Assembly: GCA_035582835.1 (NCBI GenBank)
Contig: JAYKAV010003133.1
Location: 57,649 to 121,648, forward strand
Length of the DNA: 64,000 nucleotides
Source of the DNA: Phoebastria nigripes
Taxonomy: Eukaryota; Chordata; Aves; Procellariiformes; Diomedeidae
Reading direction: 5' to 3'
Made by a program: the position numbers and the translations under genes
In this document: piece by piece, positions 39,901-52,699 of the stretch
Numbering within the stretch: position 1 is the stretch's first letter
Layout of the letters: every line of letters begins with the position of its first letter
Notes under the pieces: model-generated
Told to the model about the DNA's origin: nothing
Database searches by the model: none
The model's input: only the letters and a program-made list of their open reading frames with translations

Positions 39901-41344
39901 AACACATTGGGTTACCCTCCTGACAAAGAAGTGGTGTAACAACCAGTGGCAAACCTGTTTGATGAGCATTCCTGCCCTCTCGTGGTAAAACTGTGCTAAA
40001 TGTAGTTATTACATGTCACACAGGCTTGTCAAGCAGAAAAAAAGACTAGAAGAAGAATATGATAAAATATTTTTTCTCTCATATTCATTCACGTACCTTT
40101 TGGTGTCCGAATTTCAAAAGGTCTTTGCAGTCCTTCAGCTTTTTCCGGCATCAAATGAGATTCTTAGAGATGTTTTAAGCTCTAGTTAAAAAAGTCCTGC
40201 CTCTAGTTTGCCAGATCTGTAAATAATTCTTCACATGGATAAAACGTGGAGATTTTTCCAGTTTTATGGCTACTCAGAGATTTTCTGTTTTTTCTAACCT
40301 GAACCAATTCTGAGGGAGCCTTTTAGCAACCAGAAATTGGGAAAGAAAAGGGTTAGGGTTGTAATTATACCACTTTTAAGTTGCTTCCTAGCAGCAATAT
40401 ACATTTCATTATGCTGAAACACAATACACTGTTGCCCTTTATTTCTAAAATAATTTGGTAACTGTCTGAAAACGAAGGCTACAAGGAATCCTTGTGTTTA
40501 TTCATGTTTTACAAAAAGCTATTTAGAAAGAGAAAATCATGTGTTTTTGACAGCTCCAAAAAACAGTACTCTGAAGAAACAAAACTCTTTTCTATTTGGG
40601 GCTCTAGATACTGCCACATCTGCACTTCAGATGTACGGCTTACATTGTATTAGCTCACTCACAGTCTTGACCAGGACTAAATCATACTCATACTCCATCC
40701 CTACTAGCTTCTGTCATGTGATGTTGCAAAGTCAAATCCAGACTTAGACAGGCCTAGCAAAACCAGAAATAGCAGCTGGATTAATTTACCTGCTGTGAAG
40801 GTTCTTCTGAGATCTTGTCATAGTGAACGATTATCTGAAGAAAGTTTGAATCTGCACACATTCAAGGGGATGTGCAGAAATACAAGAATTAGCAAATGAA
40901 ATGGTAACACCAGATATAAAATAAAGTGGATAAGAAGAGGCAGCTAGCAACATGTCTATCTTCATTTCACAAAAATCTTAAATTACCTTTTCTTCTTTCT
41001 TTTTATAAAAAAGGTAGCAGTCTATACAAAAACAGGGTAATGAGAGCTTTCCTGTTGCATCTAAGAAAGAAAAAGTGGCTTCAGCTGTCATCTTGAAAGG
41101 GACTGTAAACTTTTCCAAGAAGAAAAAAAAAAGACTATGAAAATATTCTGTTTAGCAGAGAATGTGAAAAGAAGCACATCAAAGAAAATGAGTGTAGAGG
41201 CAGATGTCGTACACATTGCAATGAAGAACACAATTTCTTCCAAACTTGTTGCTGTGACTAGTCATACATCTGTAACACACAGATCTGGCTTTTCTTTGAG
41301 CGGAATGTATTTATGCATTTATATCCAAAGGCTGATTCATTAAT
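36929..41344. other. Long stretch without gene
   Basis: No exon or transposon is supported. Two near-identical phrases of about 17 bases (GACTAGAGTAAGGTTA at 38997 and GACTACAGTAAGGTTA some 23 bases later) form a small tandem duplication. Open frames up to 140 residues (37430-37852 minus, with one ambiguous base) show no domains. Confidence 0.5.
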
Positions 41345-41425
41345 GAAAAATCCAGGGCCAAGGTTTTCAAAAGGGACTGATGATTTTGACATCCCAAGTC
41401 CAAACACCTCAAACGAATTTTATGT
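41345..41425. repeat. Old amniote interspersed repeat scrap
   Basis: The phrases GGTTTTCAAAAGGGACTGAT, GATTTTGACATCCCAAGTCC and AAACACCTCAAACG follow the wording of an old repeat that is abundant in turtle and crocodilian DNA. That repeat typically reads about residual differences between a value in one layer and its neighbour, in this order. Diverged and short; I cannot give a family name or strand. Confidence 0.35.
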
Positions 41426-42339
41426 TCACTCACATAAAATTGCCAGGTGGAGATGCTGGAAATGAATGCATGCAAAAGGCATGAGCCACTTGACCCATGC
41501 ACTGGGTTTATAGAAGACAACTCATAACAGCTTTACCAACCCTTGTAGTGCAAAAATGGCTTCGTGAAACACCTATCCCTGTGAGACTCACCATTGCTGG
41601 AAATAGTAATTTCTAAAATGCAAGAGCTGAATTTTCAAAAAGCTTATTTTGGTTTGCTATTTTCTGTAATTGGATTTCATTTTAGGATTGTCAGAGTTTC
41701 TTTGTTTACTGCTCAGCACATTTATCTGGGCAATTATTTAAAAGAAAGATACAGTTTTAAATAACCTGCTACAGACATCCTTTTTTTAAGTCATTAAAAG
41801 AGTGTGTTGTTCTTCATTTATCGTATTATAATGAGCCTCAACCTATTGTTTACATCAAACAAATTAAAACTATTTAAAAGAGAATATTATTACAGTCAGG
41901 TTGATAAGTATTTCAGGTAGTAAATGTGTCATAAAATGACACATAAAGATCATAAAAATTCTCCTCAGTGCTGGAAATAACACCTACCATAATATATTGG
42001 TGTTACCTACCATTCCTTACTCTTGGGCTGCATAACAATCCAGGCTACTGACCACTGCTGGAAACAATGTTCGAGACACCTGTACACTCATGGCTTATGA
42101 ACATATCTTTTTCCCCCAAAGCAAATTGATTTTGGAAAATAAAGTTGAAATGAGCTTTTTTTTTCTCTTCCCTGTGATGCAAATATGAGAATCAAGATAT
42201 TTGGATATTTCAGATATATCATACATGTCTCTTGTTTACCCTTGCTGAGTATAACAGAAATTTAAGGGAAGAGCCCTTTTTTAGTTGCGGAGAGTATTTT
42301 AAGAAACTGTGGTTTATTCTGAGTTAACTAGGGAGTACC

Positions 42340-42515
42340 ACAAAGTGCCCGTAGAAGTGTAGATCTTTATTCAGCCCACCTAACTTTAGATCCTAAGTTA
42401 AGATATCCACATCAGAAGCCTACTCACCCAAAGCTCCCTTATTCATTGATGGAAAGTGATAGACGCCTCCAGACAGTGATTCAGATGGTGGGCTGAGTTG
42501 CCTTTTTAAACAACC
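42340..42515. repeat. Old amniote interspersed repeat, longer copy
   Basis: The consecutive phrases CCACCTAACTTTAGATCCTA, CCTACTCACCCAAAGCTCCC, TGATGGAAAGTGATAGACGC and CTCCAGACAGTGATTCAGAT reproduce, in order, a repeat known to me from other sauropsid genomes. It appears better preserved than the scrap at 41345 and may be part of the same insertion. The family name is uncertain, and there is no coding content. Confidence 0.45.
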
Positions 42516-43369
42516 CTCCCCTGTTGATTGTGAAACATTTTCTTGATCCTCCTCCACCAGTTTTTGGACTTATCATGGCTCTTCTAATAGAGATGTGGAC
42601 TGAAGTTCATACTATTTAAACCTGCAGACAATAAACTTATTTTTCTTAATTACCTTAGACCTTTCACTAGCTGACCATGGATACAGGGGTCCATGGATCA
42701 CAAATTGAAAACCATTTCCATATAGGCAGTAGTTGCTACAGCAACAAGGCTCCAACACTGGATAAGCAATTAACTGTAGCTGGGATGAATCTTGGCTTTT
42801 ATAAGCTGTTGTACCTTGATTGAATGGAAGTAGATTTCAGGACATTGAAGGTTTGCATTGAAGGAGAATATGCAAAATGAAAATTTGTTCTCTTTCACAG
42901 AATAAGGGAAGAATAACTTGCATTACTTAAAATAAATCTATCTGTCTTAAAGTAGGAGCCATTAAAATGAATCAAGGCTGTCTAATATTTCGGTAATTAC
43001 AACCAAATTGCCAGGTCTCAAGAACCAGCAGTGTGCCAAAAATAGGCTCTATGTAGAGACAACAAGGCAAAGAAAATATCACAATTAAGTGGTAAATGTT
43101 TGAGCCTTAGGGTCTAAATACTCATTAGAGCAAGCAGGCTTATTAGCTTGCAAATGTGGGAAACGTACAGATTTTTGTTCCGAGGAAGAGTCAGCAGCCC
43201 TGTGACTGGAGCACTCACTGGGATAAAGTTGCTTGACAGAAATAGAAATTGTTAGGAGCTGCCTTATCTGGAAGCCCAGCAGGGTCAAGGCTGCTGAAGC
43301 TCCACGATGCCCACAGGTCCAACTGGCAGTGAGGCTGAGCGTGTACCATAGGCACACGTGCATGCACAT

Positions 43370-43384
43370 ACACACACACACACA
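43370..43384. repeat. CA dinucleotide microsatellite
   Basis: About seven CA units inside the candidate LTR. Confidence 0.9.
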
Positions 43385-43889
43385 AATGGGTCTCTCAGCA
43401 GACCCCAGACCCCAGGGTCTCTCCAGCAGTTGGCCAGGCCCCCCACTCCCCCTCTCCCAGTAGACCATGCCTCCAGGTGCCCCACTCCCAGCAACACTCT
43501 CTGGCCCCCAGGCCACATGCCCCACTTGCCAGCTGGTCCAGCTCGATGCTGGCCAGGGTCGTGCACTGACAGTGCATCCTCGTCATGCCCCATGCTGGCA
43601 CCATGGGCACACGGGACTCCTACCCCTCATCCACCCCCATACACACAGGCACACAGTCCAGAGAGCCCCACACCCAGGAAAATCACTAGAAATGGAGTTT
43701 AGTGAGAAGCTGGGACAGACTGCGCTGGTCAGGTGCAGTCATGGCCAGACAGGCATCCTGACCTACACCTGTTACACAAAATCGTCTCCTTTTCTCCCCT
43801 TCTGCCCTATTTTCCCACACTTGTTCCTCCCCAAACCACCTCTAGTCCATCCCTTTCCCCACCTTCATTGCCTCCTCTAAACTTCCCAC

Positions 43890-43895
43890 AATAAA
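43890..43895 (+). promoter_or_regulatory. Canonical polyadenylation signal in the candidate LTR
   Basis: AATAAA within GC-rich text about 640 bases from the left edge of the candidate LTR. It supports a plus orientation if the block is an LTR. Confidence 0.35.
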
Positions 43896-44276
43896 TCCTG
43901 TGGAGTCCCCAAATGCTCTTCCCTGCACCCCACAGGGAACCCTGCACCCCGGGCAGGGCCCCTGGTCTGCGGGTGTGGGGTGACCCAGAGAGCCTCCTCA
44001 CTGACTCCTGGTGCTGAGTGTCCCCCAGGCCCATGGAGCTGGGGCTGCCTTGGGACAGCCCCGGGGCTGGAGTGGGGTGTCCTGTCTCTGACTGGGGCAT
44101 TGGGGTCCCCCCTGCCATTGTGCCTTTGGGGCTGGGGGGATGAGATCTTCACAGGGTGGTGGCTCTTGTGAAGCCCCAGGAGGAGCCGGGCAGGGGGATA
44201 TTGGGGTTCCCCCAGCTGCAGTGCTCCTCTGCACTCCCTTGTGTGTGGGGGGCAGCTTTTGTCACATAAACTAACA

Positions 44277-45129
44277 GAAAGTTCAGGGACTTTAGTCAGA
44301 ATTAACAACGTCTAACAAAAATGTTTTAGCCATTGGACTACTGAGTATTCAGGGTCATCCTCTGAAGTTTCTCACCCTGCATCCAAAAATTCTTCCAATA
44401 AATATTTTACAAAATTTTGTATGTTCTAGGGGAAAAAAACAACATTTTAATGAATCAACTCTTGCTGATGAAAATCACTTTACAGGAAAATTTTTAACCA
44501 GCCATCACTAAACAACCCTAGTCCTGCACCGCCCAGCTGCTATAATCAGAAGTTGATGGTTACATTTCTGTTGCACAGGCGAGAAGAGAGGATGTGCTGG
44601 TATTGATTTCAGCCAGGAGAGGAGCATAGCGGAGTCTTCTAGGAACACTTAGAAGTGATGCTTTAATTTCACTACTTTTACCCACGTAACTTCCAGCCAA
44701 AAGAAAGACTATTAAGACACTCCTAACAGCCAAATCTTTTTCTTTAGTTCCTCAGTTAGAACCAGTATTGACTTCATGGAGACTTATTCTTTGTAGAGAG
44801 CTATAGAATAAGTTACATACTTGTGAATGGTTTGTCACATTTCATGTAACAAATGTGGCTCAGCACAGTGACTTTTGCACTGCTGCACGCATTGTATTTG
44901 TGTTCATATTTTGACCATAAAACACTGGCCATTTTTAAGAGAAGATTCATGCACAGCAGATGCACTTTATCATACAGACTGTTATTTTCAACTGCATTCT
45001 AACTTACGCAGTGTCCTCTGTGATATGCATTTTGATGAGCAGATCAACAAAAATTGAACAATGAAACCAATACATTTCCCTTTTGTCTGTATTTTGCCTG
45101 TATCTGTTAGTCTTACTTGCATTGTGCAT
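44277..45129. other. No recognised feature
   Basis: AT-rich with short chance frames. No repeat could be named. Confidence 0.5.
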
Positions 45130-45250
45130 TTTATCAATGAAGTTTAACACCCAGAACTGAATGGATTATTTCACCAGAGTCAGCATCTGTGCAGGTGTAC
45201 ATACAGCAGAAGACAAGCACCTCTCATAGCTGCTTGCCACTATGAAACTT
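45130..45250 (-). mobile_element. Possible ancient CR1 fragment
   Basis: The phrase CACCCAGAACTGAATGGATT followed by TTTCACCAGAGTCAG resembles, on the minus strand, the CR1 ORF2 stretch equivalent to 48345-48385 in the better copy. Only this short match supports the call, and the flanks are not recognisable. Confidence 0.3.
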
Positions 45251-47841
45251 AACTTTGGAGGCCTCAAGATGGCCGAGATTTTACTGGTCATTATTAATGG
45301 TGTTTAGAGCAAATATATGGTTCTAAGTATAGGTTTAATTGTCTATTCTCTAGACATATATATTTTCAGAATAGTTTATAAATTGTTTAGTTTGTTTGCT
45401 TATATTAACTTGTCCTCATTTTCTTTTTGGTACAAAACCTGATTGGTTTAAAACCGTAAGTATTGCTCATGGTCCATGGGACTTATAACTGGGAGTAAGA
45501 AATATACTTTCATTAATCTAGATCTGCATTTGGTCAATGTCTTCTCATGAAGTACCACAGTCTCCCCTCCTGATGACTTCTGGCTGTGATATATTATGCT
45601 AGTGTTTTGACTGGGAGTCCAGCCCCTAGCAGAGACAAAAAGAACCTCAATTGGGCTTTCATGTGTCTTTACAGGAACATAGCCAAATCAAAATATTTAG
45701 TTTTCAGGCCTCTGGTCTTTAAGGAAAATGAAATAAAACAAAAGCAGTTTTCTATGGAACGCACACAGTTTTTGCAAAGAAAAAAAATTGGTTTGGTCAA
45801 AAGCCCAATTTCCCATTGAAAGAGTTTCAATGTAAAATGTTCAAGCAACCATAAAATATAGTAATAAATATAAATTAATGGAATTTAATGTTTCAGGCTA
45901 TCTCCTTACACTCACTCACTCTCACACACACATACAAAGGAGGGACTGCTAGCGAGACTGTGTGTTCATTTTACTTGTCATTTAAAGAATCAGGAAGAAG
46001 ACAATGAAGAGTTGTTTTCTAAGTTATAATCCTCAAACAAGTTAAAAAAAAAATATCCTCCAGCGAGGTGTATTGGGACCAACNTCATTAACATGATACT
46101 TCACTGAGAAACTGCTTCCTAGCCTTGAATGCAGACACCTGTAAAAGATAACTGAGCTTAGATAANTTTTTTAGAATATTAATTCACTGAATAAGCGTGG
46201 GTTCTCTAACTGTATAATTTTAAGAGGGAAGACAAATGTGGGATGATTATAGTATTCCCTACACTGCTTAATGAGACAGAGAATTAGCTCAACTTCAGAT
46301 GTGTCGTATCTGGTAAGTCAATGGATTATTAACTTCAATGCAGTAAATGCATTGTTAGTCTCACATTTAACAACATAAAAGTCCAAGATAATGGTTGGGA
46401 AACTTGTGAAATAATAATCTGTACATTACAAGTTCATAATAAAAATAGTGACCTGTGTGTATATGTAAGTGTATAAGGTGCATGGTGAATAACAGCAAAA
46501 GAAGCAGAGGAGAAGAGAAGGAAGAAATAGAGATGCATACAAGTGACCATTTATAATGATATCATCCAGAAAACAGTTTAAGCACAGCCATAACCCATGT
46601 GGTTTCTACCCTTGTCACTGGTTAAAGCTCAAAAACTAAGTAATAAATTATACTATGCTAAGGAAGTGCAGAAACCATGGTACCAGCTACTGGATAGGGC
46701 ACATGTATGCTTGACTCTACCTGATCCATCAGGCTTGCACAGAAGAGAGATTGATTGGGCCTTTGATTAAGGTATTAGACATACTCAGGGTTTTGTATTC
46801 TAGGCTGGAATCATGCCTCAGGTGCAGCATAGATGTACCCAGATAAACTCCAGTCCCCAGTCATGCCATAACAGACAGAGGTGCTCTTAAAGCTGCACAG
46901 GAGGAGCCATTAACTGACAGCAGCATTGATGTGGACTGGCCAGCTGCAGGATTTTCTGGGTGAGAGATCCCCGAGTTTCATCTATACACCTCAGGATCAG
47001 ATCTCACACATTTAGCTGTGAAGTCCTTTCAGAACGCATGCAGTTTCTGTGGGTGGAAAAAGGTGGTTGTATGACAACTTTGCAGGAAAACAATTAGAAT
47101 GTGGGTCAATATGGTAAAACATAAGATAAGACTAGATTATAATTCTAGTTTGTAGTGGTCCTCAAGAAGCTGAAGAAAAAAAAAGCTGCTGTTCTGACAA
47201 GGCAACAGGACAGATTATAAACAAGTATGCAAACCACCTCTTTTATTTTCAAATATCCTAGAACAATGGTAGCCCTGAAAGCCTTCAGGAACCAAAGGTA
47301 TTGTCTTTTGCTCATTTTCACACAGAGAGATCTTGAACATGCTGCCCTTGTACAAAATAACTAGCTATATGCTGCGGTGAGGGATGGGAGTCCTTTCCAG
47401 GCAGTTGTTGGCTGCTCTCTGCTTTGATCTTAATAAACAAAATCTTTCAGAAATTAGGTGAAGGAATGGAAAGTCTCAAGACAATGAAGCAAAGGGCTAC
47501 AGATGCATGTTTCTGTTATAGACCAATTAGCCAGCAAACAGGGAGTGAAATAAAGCCAGGTTAGCTCATTACGTTTTATGTACTTGGGATCAACAGAGAT
47601 GATTCAGAGATTCCTTGGATTGCTTTTGTGCTAAGTTTAGGATAGTTTGTTTTGTAAATACTTGCTTATTATCAGACATTTTGTTCTGTGGAAAGGATCT
47701 CAAAGCTATAATTTTTCTTCGTAGCAGGATGTTTGAAAATTTTATATAAACATTGGTCTTGAGTATAGTGGTTTTATTAAAAATTACTTTATATTAATCT
47801 GAAAATATCAATGCCCATAGTGAACTTTAATTAAGTTTTAC
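45251..47841. other. No recognised feature
   Basis: AT-rich, with isolated ambiguous bases at 46084 and 46166 and a CA/CT-rich short run near 45905-45937. No exon or transposon is supported. Confidence 0.5.
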
Positions 47842-49957
47842 ACATAGAATCATAGAATCATGAATCATTTAGGTTGGAAAAGACCCTTAAGATCATCAAG
47901 TCCAACCGTTAACCTAACACTGCCAAGTCCACCACTAAACCATGACCCTAAGCACCACATCTGCACATCTTTTAAATACCTCCAGGGATGATGACTCAAC
48001 CACTTCCCTGGGCAGCCTGTTCCAATGCTTGACGATCCTTTCAGTGAAGAAATTTTTCCTAATATCCAATCTAAACCTTCCCTGGCACAACTTGAGGCCA
48101 TTTCCTCTCATCCTATCGCTTGTTACTTGGGAGAAGAGACCGACCCCCACCTCGCTACAACCTCCTTTCAGGTAGTCGTAGAGGGCAATAAAGTCTCCCC
48201 TCAGCATCCTTTTCTCCAGGCTAAACAATCCCACTTCCCTCAGCCGTTCCTCATAAGACTTGTTCTCTAGACCCTTCAACAGCTTCGTTGCCCTTCTTTG
48301 GACGTGCTCCAGCACCTCAATGTCTTTCTTGTAGTGAGGGGCCCAAAACCGAACACAGTATTCGAGGTGCAGCCTCACCAGTGTCGACTACAGGGGGACG
48401 ATCACTTCCCTAGTCCTACTGGCCACACTAGTTCTGATACAAGCCAGGATGCTGTTGGCCTTCTTGGCCACCTGGGCACACTGCTGGCTCATATTCAGCC
48501 GGCTGTCAACCAGCACCCCTGGGTCCTTTTCCGACAGACAGCTTTCCAGCCACTCTTCCCCAAGCTTGCAGCGTTGCATGGGGTTGTTGTGACCCAAGTG
48601 CAGGACCCGGCACTTGGCCTTGTTGAACCTTATACAGTTGGCCTTGGCCCATCCATCCAGCCTGTCCAGATCCCTCTGCCGAGCCTTCCTACCCTCGAGC
48701 AGATCAACACTCCCGCCCAGCTTGGTGTCGTCTGCAAACTTACTGAGGGTGCACTTGATCTCCTCATCCAGATCATTGATAAAGATATTGAACAGAACTG
48801 GCTCCAATACTAAGCCCTGGGGAACACCACTTGTGACCAGCCACCAATGGATTTAACGCCATTCACCACAACTCTTTGGGCCTGGCCATCCAGCCAGTCT
48901 TTTACCCAGCGAAGAGTACGCCCGTCCAAGCCATGAGCAGCCAGTTTCTCCAGGAGAATGCTTGGGAAAGGGTGTCAAAGGCTTTACTAAAGCCTAGGTA
49001 GACAACATCCACAGCCTTTCCCTCATCCACTAAGCNGNTCACCTTGTCATAGNAGGAGATCAGGTTAGTCAAGCAGGACCTGCCTTTCATAAACCCATGC
49101 TGACTGGGCCTGATTACCTGATTGTCCTGTATGTGCCACGTGATGGCCCTCAAGATGATCTGCTCCATAACCTTCCCTGGCACTGAGGTCAGACTGACCA
49201 CCGAGGTCAGGTCTGTAGTTCCCTGGATCCTCCTTCTGGCCCTTCTTGTAGATGGGTGTCACATTTGCTAACTTCCAGTCATCTGGGAGCTCCCTGGTTA
49301 GCCAAGACTGCTCATAAAGGATTGAAAGTGGCTTGGTGAGCACTTCCGCCAGCTTCCTCAGTAACCCTTGGGTGAATCCCATCTGGCCCCATAGACTTGT
49401 GTGTGTCTAAGTGGTGTAGCAGGTCGCTAACCGTTTCCTCTTGGATTATGGGGGGTTTATTCTGCTCTCCGTCCCCATCTTCCAGCTCAGGGGGCTGAAT
49501 ACCCTGAGGATGACTGGTCTGACTATTAAAGACTGAGGCAAAGAAGGCATTAAGTACCTCAGCCTTTTCCTCATCCTTTGTCACTATGTTTCCCCCCACA
49601 TCCAATAAAGGATGGAGATTCTTCTTAGCTCTCCCTTTGTTGCTAAAGTATTTATAGAAACATTTTTATTGTCTTTTACGGCAGTAGCCAGATTAAGTTC
49701 TAGTTGGGTTGGCCCTTCTAATTTTCTCCCTGTATCACCTCATGACATCTTTGTAGTCTTCCTGAGTTGCCTGCCCCTTCTTCCAAAGGTCATGAACTCT
49801 CCTTTTTTTCCTGAGTTCCAGCCAAAGCTCTCTGTTCAGCCAGGCCAGTCTTATTCCCCGCCGGCTTGTCTTTCAGCACATGGGGACTGCCTGCTCCTGC
49901 ACCTTTAAGATTTTCTTCTTGAAGAATGTCCAGCCTCCCTGGACTCCTTTGACCTTA
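47842..49957 (-). mobile_element. CR1 LINE, 5'-truncated, about 2.1 kb
   Basis: The left edge carries the reversed CR1 tail (ATAGAATCATAGAATCATGA) and the GGTTGGAAAAGACCC phrase. The element then runs continuously on the minus strand through the 3' UTR and ORF2 as far as the linker upstream of the reverse-transcriptase fingers. It stops near 49957 beside a G-rich tract. ORF1, the 5' UTR and the endonuclease domain are missing. It is the best-preserved LINE in the window, but still carries stops, frameshifts and three ambiguous bases (49036, 49038, 49053). CR1 moves by target-primed reverse transcription and most genomic copies are truncated like this. Confidence 0.97.
47935..49950 (-). pseudogene. 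CR1 ORF2 reverse-transcriptase remnant
   Basis: On the minus strand, pieces of the non-LTR reverse transcriptase follow in order. A linker with an AWLNRELWLELRKK-like run lies near 49830. The fingers carry NAFFASVFNS (about 49540) and MGPDGIHPRV (about 49390). The palm start has PGNYRP and [15 protein letters not shown] (about 49060-49220). Motif A is near 48992, motif B has VTSGVPQG (about 48830), and motif C is FADDTKLGG with its two Asp codons at 48727-48732. The C-terminal part (47935-48378) ends at a normal-looking stop.

Lesions seen: an in-frame stop between 48378 and 48388; frameshifts near 48855, near 48960 and in the 49200-49390 area; and a Gly codon at 48992-48994 where motif A normally has the catalytic Asp. 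The copy cannot encode an active enzyme. Plus-strand frames such as 48298-48813 are antisense shadows. Confidence 0.95.
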
Positions 49958-52699
49958 TTGGGGGGGCTGGGGGGAATGGGAGGGGAACTCCTGTTCTCAG
50001 AAGCTCCTTTACTTGAAGTTGACTCTGATAAATTTTCAATTTAAAGAGAAGAGTCCTGGGTGAGTTTTTTAGCTGGAAAAGAGCAGACTGATTCAGGAAG
50101 AAAAAGAGCCACCCCAAACCTTTATTGGACGATCATACTGATTTTAAAGCAAAACATTTTCAAGTTTTATTGTTTTTTCCTTTTTCTAAATAAGAGTTAT
50201 TTTTTGCTATTCTGAGCGTACTAAACTTTCTCAAGAGTTTCCCAAGTGGCAAAAGTTGGTGAGCATACTATAAGCTACAATAGGAATTCCCTCTCTGCAA
50301 GGAAACACACTAAACAACAGCAAAAATTCAGAAATTTGAAGGATCAGATAAATCACAGCAGCAAAATCTTAAAAGTCTCATGAAAAAAGATTTTGAAGTA
50401 TCTTTTGAAATAAGAATTGGAGTATAATGACTGTAGAGATCACTCCAAAACAAGGTCATCTATAACTGACATATTCTTTTTTCTGTAGATGCAGCTGACG
50501 AGAAAGTCACAAACATTTTATTACCTCTCTCCAAGGTTATAAAGTTCTCATTTGTAACAATTTTTCTTGTTGACATCTGACCCTGTTCTACCATGTCGGA
50601 AGAAAGACTACTGTGATTACAGAATATTAGTACAAAAGACCATAAAGCGTAGCTCTAGCATGAACTCTTCCTCCTCCCAAATAGCACCATTTTATTCAGC
50701 AAATCTCCTTTCTCCATGCATTCTGTAATAGCTGCCTGTGCCAGTAATATAAATAAGCTTTCTCTCCTGCAGAGCCAACACAGCTAGGAAATACTAAGCT
50801 GCAAATTTTGTTCCATCTTGTGTATCATCAACAGACTTGTTTAATAACTTTCAGCTGGATACACCTGTGCAATTCTGTTCAGGGAAATAGGGTGATGGTG
50901 CCATCCATAGAGAGCTTAATTTGGAATTTAGTGTTGCACAGATGTAGCTGGGAGCTCATTTGCTTTGCAGAACATTTATAACTAGCAATGATAAGTGACA
51001 TGAAAAAAACCACCCTAGCNCATCTAGCTTTATTCTAAGGAATGCAGAGAAAGCAGTCAGAAAAAAAAACGAACAACAAAACAAAACCAAAAATAAAACA
51101 AAAAAAGCATTTTATTTGAAAACTGAGCACATTTGGTACAGAAATTCTTGAGTGATAATGATGTGGAGCGTACAATGCTACTAGCACAGGGATTTTTCAG
51201 GATAGGACCACACTTATATTAAGAAATAAAAGCTACAGACTAAACTACTGATTAGTCTGTACTAGGCCATTTTTTTCAACACTGGGGAAACAGTTTTATT
51301 CAAAATTTGCAAATCTAAATTCATACTGAGGGAAGGTTTGACCAATATATACAAGATATCCAACATGACAAAAAATTAGAATTAATGTTACCCTAATTTT
51401 ATAATGATAGTAGTCACTGCAAAGACCTAGAAACATTTGTTAAGACATCTAATCCAGAGCCTTGTTTTAGGGTGAATTTTGCTTGAAAATCATGATTTGT
51501 GTGCTCTTGTGAGTAACCACTCCAGAGCCATAGAGTAAAGAAAACCGGTTCTTCTTAAACTGACTACAAAGTTGTGTTCATTAATTGTCTTAGACAGTGT
51601 GGTCTTGTGCTGTCCTACATCTGTGCATGTTATAAAATGTGGTCAGAGGATTTGATTTGTCTGCACCTGCCTGCATAAACAGCCTGATCAAGACGCTGCA
51701 CAGGTTTTGTAGAGTCTGCATTACAGCTAATCTATGAGTTAAATCTACAAAGCCAAATATTTGCCTTGGAAGTGTTCATGAATACAATTATAGGTATTTA
51801 TATCAAATTAAGTGTTAGTAACTTTCCTTTTCATTTATTCAGGAAGAAAGGCAAGTATTCTGACAGTGTGTTTCATGTGTCTTTTAGGAGATTTTTAAGT
51901 TAAATCACGAAAACATTTTTGTGCATATATAGTAACAGAAAGTCTTACGCTTTTATAATTGTAGACTTCCATGAGTATTAGTAGAGCTGTAGTGCATTAT
52001 ATCAATATGTTGTCAATGTCATTCAATCTTTCAACCTATAAGACAGTTCTCCTATGACTTTTGCATGTATGATACCAGTTCTGCAAGTCCAAGTTCATTA
52101 TATTTGTGTATAAACTGTAATCAGATTTGCAGATGTCAGAATTGTCAAGGCATTTAATGTAGTATGAAACCTTCTGCTGCTTTGGTGAAAGGGATGTTAA
52201 GGTCTTCAATAGATGGAAAATTTCTCACTTCCAAATAATTATTGTTTTCATTATTTATGTATATCCATCTATATTCTAGCTCTTTATAGAAAAGTATGAA
52301 GTAATTGCCCTGAGGTTAAAAATTTGGTTGAAATACAGCGCTTTTCAATGTGCTTTTACTTATCTATCTCTTTTCCCCTGCCTTCTATGAAAAAAGGTCT
52401 TGTAAGGTCTTTCCTTGCCTTCTTTGATTTGTATTACTATGATCTTTTTATATACTCTGACCGTTTTATTAAGACTTCCTTCAGACTGGATAGCCAGCAT
52501 GATATACTATCACTTGTTTCTTGTAGTATAAGCATTTTATTATGCCCAGCAAAAGCTGACTTGATTTGTGCATAGGCACAATTTCTGATCCTTGCTTTTA
52601 AATTCAAAGGTGTTAATTTGCTCTCTCACCAGATGAAGTAGAATATGTGATTAAAGTAACTGTACAGAATCTGCAGAGGTATCAGTGTTGCTGTCTCTC
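49958..52699. other. Stretch without gene
   Basis: AT-rich. It starts with a G-rich tract at 49961-49986 next to the CR1 break and holds an A-rich run at 51061-51107. Open frames are short. No repeat family is supported. Confidence 0.5.
51061..51107. repeat. A-rich simple repeat
   Basis: A-rich text with scattered C and G (AACAAAACAAAACC-like). A degenerate AAAAC repeat is likely. Confidence 0.75.

Larger units (their letters stand above)
43250..44276 (+). mobile_element. Candidate solo LTR, GC-rich, about 1.03 kb
   Basis: A GC-rich block sits sharply inside AT-rich DNA. It begins TGTTAG (43250) and ends CTAACA (44271-44276), a perfect 6-bp inverted terminal pair of the TG...CA type used by LTRs. 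The flanks are GAAAT on the left and GAAAG on the right, which could be a 5-bp target-site duplication with one change. A canonical AATAAA lies at 43890-43895 on plus. No internal retroviral coding region adjoins it, so it would be a solo LTR. There is no clear TATA box, the family is not recognised, and open frames across it (up to 143 residues) lack domains. A GC-rich host patch remains possible. Confidence 0.45.

Noticed and set aside
43877..44308. 143-residue open frame on the minus strand
   Set aside because: It lies mainly within the candidate LTR and is proline/glycine-rich because of GC composition; no domain.
45262..45275. YY1-like motif CAAGATGGCCG
   Set aside because: A single short match is expected by chance and there is no promoter context.
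48298..48813. 171-residue open frame on the plus strand
   Set aside because: It is the antisense of CR1 ORF2. The minus strand carries the reverse-transcriptase motifs.
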